Source of the DNA: CAWAYH01 sp963786195
GTDB taxonomy: Bacteria > Acidobacteriota > Vicinamibacteria > Vicinamibacterales > 2-12-FULL-66-21
DNA length: 64,000 nt
NCBI GenBank assembly: GCA_963786195.1
Contig: CAWAYH010000011.1
Coordinates: forward strand, 682,001-746,000
Reading direction: 5' to 3'
Each line of letters starts with the position of its first letter. The first letter of the stretch is position 1. The notes below the pieces were generated by a model that saw only the letters and a program-made list of their open reading frames with translations, made no database searches and was not told the origin of the DNA. Positions 8,938 through 19,734 of the stretch are shown here, one piece after another. The translations under genes were made by a program, and so were the position numbers.

Positions 8938-9873
8938 TTGATCACCATTCACTACCCGGACGACCCGTCGCCAAAGTGGTACCAGCCGGTGCTGGCGCTC
9001 GGGAACTTCGATGGGCTCCATCGCGGGCACATGAAGATCATCGACCGCGTGCGGCGCCGGGCCGGGGAGCGCGGCGGGACGCCGGCCGCGATGACGTTCG
9101 ACCCGCACCCGCCGCGCGTGCTGCGGCCGGACAAGGCACCGGCCCTCCTGATGACCAAGGTCCAGAAGCTCGAGGCCCTCGGCCGCGCCGGGATGCAGGT
9201 CGTGGCGGTCGTGCGCTTCACGCACGAGCTCTCGCTGTGGGATCCCGAGCGGTTCGTGCGGACGGTGCTGGTCGACTGGATGCACGTCTCGGAAGTCTGG
9301 GTAGGCGCGAATTTCTCGTTCGGGCACGATCGCGCCGGGACGTTCTCCGTGCTGCGGACGCTCGGCTCGCGCTACGGCTTTCGCGCCGAGAAGATCGACC
9401 CGGTCCGCTACAAGGACTTCGTCGTCAGCAGCACGCGCATCCGGCGGCTCGTCTCCGAAGGCCGTGTGGACGAGGCGGGCGCGTTGCTGGGCCACCACTA
9501 CTTCGTCGATGGCACCGTGACGCGCGGCGCCGGACGCGGCCGGGAGCTGGGTTTCCCGACGGCGAACCTGTGCACCGACAACGATCTCGTGCCTCCCGCC
9601 GGCGTGTATGCTACGGCCGTGACGATCGACGGCGTCGTCCATCCGTCGATCACGAATCTGGGACTCCGGCCCACGTTTGGCGACGTCGATCGTCCCACCC
9701 TCGAGACGCACGTGTTCGATTTCACCAGGGACCTGTACGGCGAGCGCACGCGGGTCGCGTTCGTTCAGCGCCTGCGCGACGAGCGGGCGTTTCCGGATGT
9801 GGATGCGCTGCGCGCGCAGATTCAGGCAGACTGTCGGAGCGCGCGCCGGCTGTTCGAGCGCATTTCGCTGTAA
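8938..9873 (+). CDS. ribF: Bifunctional riboflavin kinase/FAD synthetase
   Basis: This enzyme phosphorylates riboflavin to FMN and adenylates FMN to FAD. It has 311 residues, the usual size, and a TTG start right after the heptamer repeat. The N-terminal nucleotidyltransferase domain shows ALGNFDGLHRGHMKII and FDPHPPRVL, then GANFSFGHDRAG and SSTRIRRLVSEG. The C-terminal riboflavin kinase domain shows GRGRELGFPTANL and GVYATAV with TNLGLRPTF. All core motifs are present. It is followed after 10 bp by a small hypothetical gene and then cysS, so it probably belongs to a longer housekeeping transcript. Confidence 0.95.
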   Translation: MITIHYPDDPSPKWYQPVLALGNFDGLHRGHMKIIDRVRRRAGERGGTPAAMTFDPHPPRVLRPDKAPALLMTKVQKLEALGRAGMQVVAVVRFTHELSLWDPERFVRTVLVDWMHVSEVWVGANFSFGHDRAGTFSVLRTLGSRYGFRAEKIDPVRYKDFVVSSTRIRRLVSEGRVDEAGALLGHHYFVDGTVTRGAGRGRELGFPTANLCTDNDLVPPAGVYATAVTIDGVVHPSITNLGLRPTFGDVDRPTLETHVFDFTRDLYGERTRVAFVQRLRDERAFPDVDALRAQIQADCRSARRLFERISL

Positions 9874-9883
9874 AATCGTCCAT

Positions 9884-10192
9884 ATGTCCAATGCGGCCGG
9901 GGCCCCCGATGGAGTCACGCTGGTCCTGCGCGTCTCGCTGCCCGCAGGCGGGGCGTTCCACGGAATCGCGACCGACCTTGCCGCAAAAATTGCCGAGTAC
10001 CTCGGCAGCCGGCGAATGGACCCCAATACCGCGGCGCTCTTGATTCAGGACCTGGCGACGGCCGTGGTGCCGCCGGGAAACAACGGCACTGCCGATATCA
10101 CCTTCGAGTTCCATCAGGCCGAGGGCGAACTGCGGATCGAAGCCCGCTGTGCCGGACGCACGTCCGAGGCGCGTCATTCGTTGCCAACATAG
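9884..10192 (+). CDS. Hypothetical small protein
   Basis: A 102-residue frame starting at ATG 9884, 10 bp after ribF. It has no signal peptide or membrane segment. The middle part (LAAKIAEYLGSRRMD, then IQDLATAVVPP) and the strand-like tail (ITFEFHQAEGELRIEAR) loosely recall a histidine-kinase-like ATPase or anti-sigma fold, but the nucleotide-binding boxes are absent. The function is not recognised. Reading in the same direction between ribF and cysS, and codon use like its neighbours, support it as a real gene. Confidence 0.6.
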   Translation: MSNAAGAPDGVTLVLRVSLPAGGAFHGIATDLAAKIAEYLGSRRMDPNTAALLIQDLATAVVPPGNNGTADITFEFHQAEGELRIEARCAGRTSEARHSLPT

Positions 10193-10232
10193 GGCGTTGG
10201 GCTCCGAGCCCTGAGCCGATCCCGATTGCAGC

Positions 10233-11659
10233 ATGCGTCTGTTCAATACGCTCACCCGCCGCGAGGAAACATTTGCGCCCGCCAGAGACAACCTGGTGCG
10301 CATGTACACGTGTGGCCTGACGGCGTATGCACGGGGCCACATCGGCAACTTTCGGACGTTCGTTGCCTGTGACGTCCTGCGCCGCGCGCTCCAATACCAG
10401 GCGGGGTTCCAGATCAGACACGTCATGAACTTCACCGACGTCGACGATCGAACTATTCTCGAGTCGCAGAAGGCCGGTGTGCCGCTCCGTGAGTACACCG
10501 ATCGCTACATCCAGGCGTTTCGTGAGGACGCCGCCGCGCTGGGCCTCGAGCCGGTCGAGGAGAGTCCGCGCGCGACCGATCCCGAGAACATCGAGGCGAT
10601 GGGCGCCACGATCCAGGCGCTGGAGGAACGCGGGCATACGTACCGGAGCGACGGGTCGATCTATTTCAAGATCTCGACGCTGCCGGATTACGGCAAGCTC
10701 GTGCGGCTCGACCACGCCGGGATCAAGGCCGGCGCGCGGGTCGACACCGACAAGTACGACAAGGAAAACGCGCGCGACTTCGTCCTGTGGAAGGCGACAA
10801 AGCCGGGTGAGCCTACGTGGGATCCGGGCGTTGGTTCCGGCCGGCCCGGCTGGCACATCGAGTGCTCGGCGATGGCGCTTCGCCTGCTCGGGGAGCCGCC
10901 CCTCGACATCCACGCCGGCGGCGTCGATCTGATCTTCCCGCACCACGAGAACGAGATCGCCCAGAGCGAGGGCGCGACGGGCCGGCCCTTCTCGCGGTTC
11001 TGGGTGCACGTCGAGCACCTGATGATCGAGGAAGAGACGGCAAGAGCGACAAGATGTCCAAGTCGCTCGGGAACGTCTACAACCTGCAGGACGTCATCGA
11101 TCGCGGATTCAGGCCGTCTGCGCTGCGCTACCTGTATCTGGGCGTCCACTATCGCAAGCAGCTGAAGTTCTCCTGGGCCGCGATGGCACAGTCCGAGGAG
11201 GCGCTGACGCGGCTGACGGATTTTCTGGCGCGCCTCGGGTCGCTTCCCGCGCGGCCGGCCCAGCCGTCTATCGCGGCACGCCTGGCTGACGCGCGCCGCG
11301 GCTTCGGCGAACACATCGCCAGCGATCTGAACACCGCGGCCGCGATGGGCGTCATGTTCGATCTCGTCCGCGCGCTGAACTCGGCGATCGACGCCGGCGA
11401 GCTCGGGGCGACCGATGCCGCGGCCGTCCGGGAGACGTTCGACGAGTTCGACCGCGTCCTGGGCGTGCTCTCGCTGCGCCGCGCGGAGGACGAGCGGCCG
11501 CCGGTGGCGGTCGAGGAGATCGATCGGCTCGTGGCGCGCCCGGGCAGCGCCCGGCGCTCGCGCAACTTCGCCGAAGCCGATCGGATCCGCAAGGATCTCG
11601 AGGCGCGGGGCATCGTGCTCGAGGACACGGGCTCGACGACTCGATGGAAACGGAAATAA
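10233..11659 (+). CDS. cysS: Cysteinyl-tRNA synthetase, interrupted by one frameshift
   Basis: This class I aminoacyl-tRNA synthetase charges tRNA-Cys. The first part (from ATG 10233) has the HIGH-type signature GHIGNF and the zinc-site regions, through HVEHLMIEE. The frame then shifts by one base near 11,035. The second frame continues with DKMSKSLGNVYNLQD (the KMSKS signature), the DALR-type anticodon domain and the typical ending FAEADRIRKDLEARGI. Together they rebuild a normal protein of about 475 residues. A one-base deletion at the shift explains it. An essential single-copy gene is unlikely to be dead, so a sequence error is the more likely cause. Confidence 0.9.
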
Positions 11660-11687
11660 AGAGGAAGAGACAGGATCAGACCACCGC

Positions 11688-13020
11688 ATGGATGCCCCCG
11701 ACATCAAGACCGAGCTGCCCGGCCCGAAGGCCAGGGCGATCATCGACCGCGACCGGAAGTTCGTGTCGCCGTCCTATACACGCGACTATCCGTTCGTCAT
11801 CGCTCGCGGCGAGGGCGCCGTCGTCGAAGACGTCGACGGGAATCGGTTCCTCGACTGCGCGGCCGGCATTGCGGTGAACTCGACCGGCGTGGCCCATCCC
11901 GAAGTCGTCAAGGCGATCGCCGACCAGGCCGCGAAGTTCGTCCACATGTCGGGAACGGATTTCTACTACGAGCCGCAAGTGCGGCTCGCGGAGGAGCTCG
12001 CCGGCATCGCGCCCATCGAGGGGGACGTGCGGACGTTCTTCGGTAATTCGGGCACGGAGGCGACCGAGGCCGCCATCAAGCTCGCGCGCTACTCGACGAA
12101 ACGCCAGGGGCTCATCGCGTTTCTCGGCGGGTTTCACGGCCGATCGATGGGTTCGCTCTCGCTGACCGCCAGCAAGGCGATCCAGCGCCGTGGATTCGGT
12201 CCGCTCATGCCCGGCGTGTACCACGCGCCGTACGCCGAACTGCTACCGCTGCCCGGTCGGCGCGAAACCTGACAGTTGCGCCGCCGAGTGTCTCTCGTTT
12301 CTCGAGGATCAGATCTGTTCATCCATCTGGTGGCGCCGGACGAGGTGGCGGCCATCGTGGTAGAGCCGATCCAGGGTGAGGGTGGCTACATCGTGCCCCC
12401 GAAGCAGTTCCTGCAGCGGCTGCGCGAGCTGACGTCCCAGCACGGCATGTTGCTCGTCGTCGACGAGGTCCAGTCCGGCATGGGCCGGACCGGGCGGATG
12501 TTTGCCTCCGACCACTTCGATCTCAAGGGCGACATCGTCACGATGGCCAAGGGGATCGCGTCCGGGCTGCCGCTCGGCGTCGCGTGTGCGCGTGCGGACG
12601 TCATGACGTGGCCGCCGGGTGCGCACGCGAGCACGTTTGGCGGCAACCCGGTCGCGTGTGCCGCGGCGCTGACGACGATCAGGCTCCTGAAGGAGCAGCT
12701 GACGGCCAACGCGGCGACGGTCGGCGCGCATCTGATGAACGGCTTGCGCGAGCTTCAGCGCAAGCACGCGTTGATCGGTGACGTCCGCGGCATGGGCCTG
12801 ATGATCGGCATCGAGCTGGTGCGCGGACCGTCAGACGAAGGAGCGCGCCGTCGAGGAACGGAACGCGGTCGTCCAGGCGGCGTTCCGGCGCGGCTTGCTC
12901 GTGCTCGGGGCCGGCAGGAACGCGATCCGGCTCGCGCCGCCGCTCGTCCTGACGAAGCCCCAGGCCGACAGCGTCCTTCGCGTGATGGACGAGGCGTTGA
13001 CGGAAGTGGCTCGCAAGTAA
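11688..13020 (+). CDS. Class III PLP aminotransferase (acetylornithine/4-aminobutyrate type), three frameshifts
   Basis: A pyridoxal-phosphate enzyme of about 440 residues. The start at ATG 11688 follows the purine-rich stretch GAGGAAGAGACAGG. The first frame holds FGNSGTEATEAAIKLAR and GGFHGRSMGSLSLTASK. Frames change near 12,240 and 12,314; the short middle piece encodes CYRCPVG...SCAAECLSFLED, typical of this group. The third frame carries EPIQGEGGYIVPP, LLVVDEVQSGMGRTG and the PLP lysine region TMAKGIASGLPLG. Another shift near 12,835 gives the ending VLRVMDEALTEVARK. It belongs to the acetylornithine/GABA aminotransferase group; the exact amino donor cannot be settled here. All parts are present, so the shifts are probably sequence errors. 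Confidence 0.85.
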
Positions 13021-13076
13021 CAGCGGAATCACGAACCGGCGTGTTCAGCAGTCGGTATAATCAACGCGGGGGGCCG

Positions 13077-14541
<1,465 letters not shown>

Positions 14542-14555
14542 TTCTTTCTCGTGTA

Positions 14556-14616
14556 GTGTCCGGCTTCAGCCGGACCGGACCAGTGATGTGGTGTCCGGCT
14601 TCAGCCGGACCGGACC
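14556..14616. repeat. Two copies of a 26 bp dyad element
   Basis: The 26 bp segment at 14,556-14,581 is repeated at 14,591-14,616 with a 35 bp period. Each copy contains the palindrome TCCGGCTtcAGCCGGA and can form a short, strong hairpin. The pair lies between the AAA+/receiver gene and yraN. It resembles a REP-type or mobile dyad sequence and may also act as a terminator, though no T-run follows. Confidence 0.85.
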
Positions 14617-14639
14617 CAGGCTTGCACTGCACATGCTCC

Positions 14640-15005
14640 GTGACCCTGCAGCGTCAGGCATTCGGAGAATCCGGCGAAGATCTCGCAGCCCGGGAACTCG
14701 AACGGCGCGGGTACGCAATCGTTGCGCGCCGCTATCGCACGCGGCATGGCGAAATCGACATCGTGGCGCAGGACGGGGACACGGTCGTCTTTGTCGAGGT
14801 CAAGGCGCGCGCGACGGCGGAGTTCGGCACGGCTGCCGAAGCCGTCACGCGGCGGAAGCAGCATCGGCTGGTCCGGATGGCGACCGATTACCTGGCGCGT
14901 CACCAGATCGAGAACCAGCCCTGTCGATTCGACGTCATCGCCATCGACGGAGTCGGTGACGGGGCGGCGATCACGGTGTATAAGGGTGCGTTCGATGCGG
15001 GCTGA
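14640..15005 (+). CDS. yraN: YraN/UPF0102 family nuclease-like protein
   Basis: 121 residues, the family's normal size. GTG 14640 is chosen because it gives the typical start TLQRQAFGESGEDLAARELE; the frame is open further upstream only because no stop separates it from the gene before. The restriction-endonuclease-like core is clear: RYRTRHGEIDIVAQDGD and FVEVKAR hold the conserved Glu/Asp/Glu-x-Lys residues. The family is predicted to act on branched or damaged DNA, but this has not been settled. It stands alone between two repeat elements. Confidence 0.88.
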   Translation: MTLQRQAFGESGEDLAARELERRGYAIVARRYRTRHGEIDIVAQDGDTVVFVEVKARATAEFGTAAEAVTRRKQHRLVRMATDYLARHQIENQPCRFDVIAIDGVGDGAAITVYKGAFDAG

Positions 15006-15033
15006 TAGGCTCTAGGCTCTGGCCCCTAGGCTC
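15006..15033. repeat. Short heptamer repeat (TAGGCTC)
   Basis: Three perfect TAGGCTC units (15,006, 15,013 and 15,027) with one diverged unit between them, directly after the yraN stop. The unit length of 7 bp equals that of the array at 8,857, although the sequence differs. Confidence 0.7.
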
Positions 15034-15079
15034 TGAGCGGCTCGCGGCTTCCCAAAGCCCATCGAGAGGACTTCACGAC

Positions 15080-16267
15080 GTGATCATGACTCGCAGAGAA
15101 GCATTTGCCGCGCTGGCCGCGATGCTGGGCAGTACGGCGATGGTATCGGCGCGGCAGGCGGCAGCGCCCTCGAAGCCGGTCGCGCGGCCTGCTGCGCGAA
15201 AGCTGGCGACCGTCTCGGATTTCGAGCCGCTCGCCAGGCAGCGCATGTCGCACATGGCCTACGAGTACGTGTCCGGCGGCGCGGGAGACGAGCTCACGCT
15301 GCGCGACAACATCCAGGCGTTCGACCGGTTGCGTCTGCACCCTCGCGTGCTGGTCGATGTGTCACAGCTCGATACCCGCACGACGATCCTCGGGCAGTCG
15401 CTCGACTTTCCGATCCTGATGGCGCCGACCGCCTACCATCGCCTGATGCACCCCGAGGGTGAGCTGGCGACCGTTCAAGGCGCCGCCAAGGCCGGCGCCC
15501 AGATGATCGCCAGCTCGTTCGCGACGACGACGATCGAGGACATGTCGCGCGCGGCGAAGTCGCCGCTTTGGTTCCAACTGTATTGCGTCCGCGATCGCGG
15601 GTTCACGAAGAACCTCGTGCAGCGCGCCGAGAACGCCGGATGCCGCGCTATCTTCGTCACCGTCGACTCGCCAGTGGTCGGCAATCGTCATCGTGAGACG
15701 CGCATCGGGTTCGCGCTTCCCCCAGGCCTCGATCGTGCGAACTATCGGGGCCTTGGCGGAGTCGCGTCGACCACGTCCCATCGTCCGAGCGAACGCGAGA
15801 TCTACAGCGTCGTTCTCGACCCCACGCTGACGTGGAAGGAGATCGAGTGGATCCGCTCGTTCGCCCGCGTGCCTGTCGTCATCAAGGGCGTGCTCAGCCC
15901 GCTCGACGCGTCGAAGGCGGTGTCGATGGGCGTCGCGGCGGTGGCCGTGTCGAACCACGGGGCGCGCAACCTGGATACCGTGCCCGCCACGATCGATGCG
16001 CTGCCGCGCGTGGCTGACGCCGTCAAGGGCGAGTTGCCGCTGTTTCTCGACGGGGGAGTCCGGCGCGGGACCGACGTCGTCAAGGCGCTGGCGCTCGGTG
16101 CGTCCGCCGTGCTCGTCGGCCGCCCGTACCTCTACGGCCTTGCCGCCCAGGGCGCCGATGGCGTCGCCTCGGTGATGACGATGCTGAGGACGGAGTTGGA
16201 GATCGCCATGGCGCTGACCGGGCGTCGGACGCTCAAGGAGATCGATCGCTCCGTGCTGTGGACGTAG
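15080..16267 (+). CDS. FMN-dependent alpha-hydroxy-acid oxidase/dehydrogenase, exported
   Basis: Oxidises an L-2-hydroxy acid (lactate, glycolate or mandelate class) using FMN in a TIM barrel. 395 residues. GTG 15080 is followed two codons later by ATG 15086, equally plausible; both keep TRREAFAALAAMLGSTAMV, a twin-arginine-type signal. The mature part has YEYVSGGAGDELTLRDN near residue 55, LMAPTAYHRLMHPEGE, LYCVRDRGFT, the catalytic His in VSNHGARNLDT, the FMN-phosphate loop FLDGGVRRGTDV and GRPYLYGLA. All core residues are visible. Export of a folded flavoprotein fits Tat, suggesting periplasmic oxidation of hydroxy acids. The gene stands alone; the substrate cannot be predicted. Confidence 0.9.
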   Translation: MIMTRREAFAALAAMLGSTAMVSARQAAAPSKPVARPAARKLATVSDFEPLARQRMSHMAYEYVSGGAGDELTLRDNIQAFDRLRLHPRVLVDVSQLDTRTTILGQSLDFPILMAPTAYHRLMHPEGELATVQGAAKAGAQMIASSFATTTIEDMSRAAKSPLWFQLYCVRDRGFTKNLVQRAENAGCRAIFVTVDSPVVGNRHRETRIGFALPPGLDRANYRGLGGVASTTSHRPSEREIYSVVLDPTLTWKEIEWIRSFARVPVVIKGVLSPLDASKAVSMGVAAVAVSNHGARNLDTVPATIDALPRVADAVKGELPLFLDGGVRRGTDVVKALALGASAVLVGRPYLYGLAAQGADGVASVMTMLRTELEIAMALTGRRTLKEIDRSVLWT

Positions 16268-16370
16268 GGGCTCCGTTCTTGCTGGCTGCCGGTGGCTGTG
16301 GGTTGACACGATTGATGTTCCGCCGAAGCCCTGCAGGCTGTGCGGTTTCGGCGGGTTCGCGTTTGGGTGA

Positions 16371-16445
16371 GCGGGAATAACTCAGTGGTAGAGTGCGACC
16401 TTGCCAAGGTCGAAGTCGCGGGTTCGAATCCCGTTTCCCGCTCCA
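16371..16445 (+). tRNA. tRNA-Gly (anticodon GCC)
   Basis: A full cloverleaf: acceptor GCGGGAA paired with TTCCCGC, anticodon stem CGACC/GGTCG with loop TTGCCAA (anticodon GCC), T-arm GCGGGTTCGAATCCCGT, and encoded CCA at 16,443-16,445. The D-arm is compact, as usual for tRNA-Gly. Confidence 0.97.
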
Positions 16446-16699
16446 ATCTTTGATCGGCGGGGGCCCTGCACCCCGCCTGGCGGCCCTCCACTACGCCGGC
16501 GCTTCGACGCCGGCTCCGTTCCGGCCGCTCAAATGTAGAAGGCGCTAGGATTTGAGTATGCGTACTTCGGCCCTCCTTCGGGTACGCTGTAGACCGCGTC
16601 ACTAGACGCGGACGGAATTCTCCCGGCCTTCGCCCTGCGGGCTTCGGCCCGGCTCGCCGCAGCTGCGCGGAGGCGGCTGCACAATTCGTGGTTCCGATC

Positions 16700-16773
<74 letters not shown>

Positions 16774-16908
16774 ATCAAATCAATGTGAAATCACGGGACA
16801 GGGTGACGGATCGGCACCGCCGCCGAGTAGCGTTCCGGGCGACTGGCCGGATCGGCTGGCAGCCTAGAGTGTCAGGCCGGGTTCGCCCCGCAAGTACGGG
16901 CACGCTGC

Positions 16909-17604
16909 TTGCCTGTGGCTGGTCCGGTGACAGCCGACGCGATGCTCGGGTCGTTCGACTTCTACCGCCAGGCCGCGCCAGAGTCGCGCGCGCAACTGGC
17001 GGCGGCGACGACGATAGTGTCACTTCGCAAGGGGGCCACGTTCTATCGCGAGGGGGACGTGTGCCAGCACTTCGGGCTCGTGGGACGCGGCGATATTCGT
17101 GTCTTCAAGGGCGCTGCCACAGGCCGGGAGATCACTCTCTATCACGTCCGCGACGGCGAACCGTGCCTCCTCAACATGCTCAGCGTGTTCCTGGACCGGC
17201 CGGCTGCGGCCACCGCCGTCGTCGAGGCCGAGACGGAGGCGATCGTGGTGCCGGCGAACGTCATACGTACGTGGCTTTCGATCCACGAAAGCGTCCGGAC
17301 ATTCGTGTTCGAAGCGATGTCGGTCAGGCTGACCGATGTCATGACGCTCGCCGTGGAGGTCAGCATCCGCCGCATGGACGTGCGGCTCGCGTCGTTGCTG
17401 TTGAACCTGGCCGACGTCGACCGCGCGATTCATCTGACCCACGACGAGCTGGCGACTGAACTTGGCACAGCTCGGGAAGTCGTCAGCCGCCTGCTCAAAG
17501 AATTCGAACGATCCGGCGCACTGCATCTTGGACGCGGGCACGTGACGATCGTCGACCCATCGACGCTCGCGAGCGCGATTGCGTCCGGACCGAGATGCAA
17601 ATGA
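16909..17604 (+). CDS. Crp/Fnr family transcriptional regulator
   Basis: 231 residues, TTG start at 16909; a later ATG (16,940) is possible. The N-terminal cyclic-nucleotide-binding-like beta barrel has LRKGATFYREGDVCQHFGLV and the strand HVRDGEPCLL. A long dimer helix is followed by a C-terminal winged helix with THDELATELGTAREVVSRLL as recognition helix, the typical Crp/Fnr signature. The Fnr-type N-terminal cysteine cluster is absent, so oxygen sensing through Fe-S is unlikely. No ligand can be assigned. It stands alone after the tRNA pair and reads toward a PKD/FN3 exported protein 270 bp away. Confidence 0.9.
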   Translation: MPVAGPVTADAMLGSFDFYRQAAPESRAQLAAATTIVSLRKGATFYREGDVCQHFGLVGRGDIRVFKGAATGREITLYHVRDGEPCLLNMLSVFLDRPAAATAVVEAETEAIVVPANVIRTWLSIHESVRTFVFEAMSVRLTDVMTLAVEVSIRRMDVRLASLLLNLADVDRAIHLTHDELATELGTAREVVSRLLKEFERSGALHLGRGHVTIVDPSTLASAIASGPRCK

Positions 17605-17877
17605 GCCGCCCGCGAGGGAATCCGGAATGGCTGATTTTTGGCAGAACTATCCGCTTCACAGTCGCTGGACGTCCGCCAGGCGACAACCGTTGCTCATAAT
17701 TCCGCAGTCGTGTGCCAGTTGTTCCGCGCCGCGGGTCGCGGTGCGGGGGGCTCGGTAGGGCGCAGCGAACCGGTTGCGAGTTCAGGTTCGACCGGAATTA
17801 TCCGACTGTAACCAAGGTCACAGACACGGCCGCTCCAGCGCCGTACGATTGTGCCGTTCGACCAAAAGGAGGACGTC

Positions 17878-19734
17878 ATGAACGGCGTCACACGACACAT
17901 CTCTGCTACGGCGATCATGGTGCTGCTCGGCGCCGCGGCGACCCTTGTCATGGCTGCAGCGACGCTAACGGTCACATGGACGGCGGGCGGCCTTTCGGCG
18001 GGTACTTTCAGCGCCGGCCAGTCCGCGAGGATGGCCGTCGACCCGCTCGGCAATGTCGCGATCGTCTCAGGACCTTCAAATGGCGCCGACCTGGCGATCA
18101 CGTCGTACACGCCGAATGGCGTGTTCCGATGGCGCAGTGTCGTCAGCCCCTCCATCGGCACGTTTGCCGGCGACTGGGTCGCCGCTGCCCCGGACGGCGA
18201 TTTCGTCGCGGTAGGACACAACGTCACGTCACGCGGCAATCCGATCGCGATCACAATCGTCCGCTTGTCGACCGACGGAACACTTCTGTGGCGCGTGGAT
18301 CTCGCAGGCACGTTCCCCGGCGTCGGGCGGCTGATCGTCGACTCGGCTGGGAACGCATATCTGGCGTTCAACTCAGTTGGGGACGGCCAGGATATTCAGC
18401 TGCACAAGTACAGTGCGTTCGGTCAGCTGCTGTGGGCGCGAGCGATCAACACGGGTTTCATGTCCAACGACATCGCCAGCTCAATCGCGCTGAGCCCGGA
18501 CGAAGCTGACATTGTGCTCACGGGACAGATCTCCGGCGGCGCCACGTGGATCACCTCGGCATACAACGCGACGACCGGCGTCCGTCGATGGCTGGTGACG
18601 GCTGCGGAGGGACTCAGCGCAAGAGATGTCGTCGTCGATGCCACGCGCGCCTATGTCGTCGGCAACGGAGTGACAGGCGCGGGGACGCCGCAGCTCGCCT
18701 ACTGGTTGACGGTCGTCGCGTACGACCGTTTTACCGGAGCACGTTTGTGGCGTACCGATACCAAACCTGACGACGCGGGGAATGCGGCCGGCCTTTGGAT
18801 CGCGCGCGCGCCGGATGGGTCGGTGGTCGCAACGGGGCAGGCGCAACGCGGATTCCTCGATTGGTACACCGTCGCGTTCGAGACGTCAGGCGCGATTCGC
18901 TGGAGCGCCGTACACGACGGCGGGTTGAACACGGACGAGATTCCTCGCGCGCTGCTCGTCCTCGACGATGGCACGACGATCGTGACGGGACGTGGCGGCC
19001 CCAACTTGCCTGGCGGGTTCATTCCGGGCGTGACGGCGGGGTACGGACCTCACGGAACGCTTCTATGGGAAGCTTTTTCGAGACTGGAGACAGTGTGGGC
19101 CGGCGCGCTCCCGAACGATCGCGTATGCGCTACTGGGGGCTACGACGCGTTGATCACGTGCTGGCGTGTACCCGGTCCCGCCGGGCCGGCGTCTCCAATC
19201 GCCGTTGTCTCGGCCGCCCCCTCGTCAGGCGTCGCGCCGCTCTCCGTGAGGTTCGATGCGTCTACTTCGCACGATCCCGACGGAGCCGTGACGGCATGGG
19301 CGTGGTCATTTGGAGACGGCACGTTCGGCACTGGTCCGACAATCACTCATGTGTATTCGGCACCGGGCGTCTTCACTGCGTCCCTGATGGTCACCGACGG
19401 TGACGGCTTGACCAACGCAACGACTGCGACTATTACAGTGCAGGGCCGTGCTCCCGAGGCGCCCACGAACCTGAGGGCCACGGCACTCAGTCGCACGTCT
19501 ATCGGGTTGACATGGACCAATGGAACCGTCAGCCAGTCAGGGATCATGATCGAACGCTGTCCAGGAGCGGCCTGTTCGGACTTCATTCAGATTGGAATGG
19601 CACCGGGAACCGCGACGTCCGTGACCGATACGGGACTCGCGAGGCGGACGACCTACACGTATCGCGTCCGGGCGCGCAACGTGTACGGCGAGTCGCCGTA
19701 CTCGAACACCGCGACTGCGCGAACGAGCCGCTGA
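17878..19734 (+). CDS. Exported beta-propeller-like protein with PKD and fibronectin III domains
   Basis: 618 residues. ATG 17878 is chosen because AAGGAGG lies just upstream. The N-terminus has a signal peptide (TAIMVLLGAAATLVMAA). Residues ~35-430 are repeating strands with WRVDLAG, WRTDTKPDDAG and WSAVHDGG, like PQQ/SBBP-type propellers. A PKD domain follows (PLSVRFDASTSHDPDG and WSFGDG), then one fibronectin type III domain (APTNLRATALSRTSIGLTW to YRVRARNVYGESPYSN). It is predicted to be secreted or surface-exposed and to bind rather than catalyse. The stop overlaps the next start by one base (TGATG), suggesting coupling with the glycosyltransferase gene. Confidence 0.85.
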   Translation: MNGVTRHISATAIMVLLGAAATLVMAAATLTVTWTAGGLSAGTFSAGQSARMAVDPLGNVAIVSGPSNGADLAITSYTPNGVFRWRSVVSPSIGTFAGDWVAAAPDGDFVAVGHNVTSRGNPIAITIVRLSTDGTLLWRVDLAGTFPGVGRLIVDSAGNAYLAFNSVGDGQDIQLHKYSAFGQLLWARAINTGFMSNDIASSIALSPDEADIVLTGQISGGATWITSAYNATTGVRRWLVTAAEGLSARDVVVDATRAYVVGNGVTGAGTPQLAYWLTVVAYDRFTGARLWRTDTKPDDAGNAAGLWIARAPDGSVVATGQAQRGFLDWYTVAFETSGAIRWSAVHDGGLNTDEIPRALLVLDDGTTIVTGRGGPNLPGGFIPGVTAGYGPHGTLLWEAFSRLETVWAGALPNDRVCATGGYDALITCWRVPGPAGPASPIAVVSAAPSSGVAPLSVRFDASTSHDPDGAVTAWAWSFGDGTFGTGPTITHVYSAPGVFTASLMVTDGDGLTNATTATITVQGRAPEAPTNLRATALSRTSIGLTWTNGTVSQSGIMIERCPGAACSDFIQIGMAPGTATSVTDTGLARRTTYTYRVRARNVYGESPYSNTATARTSR

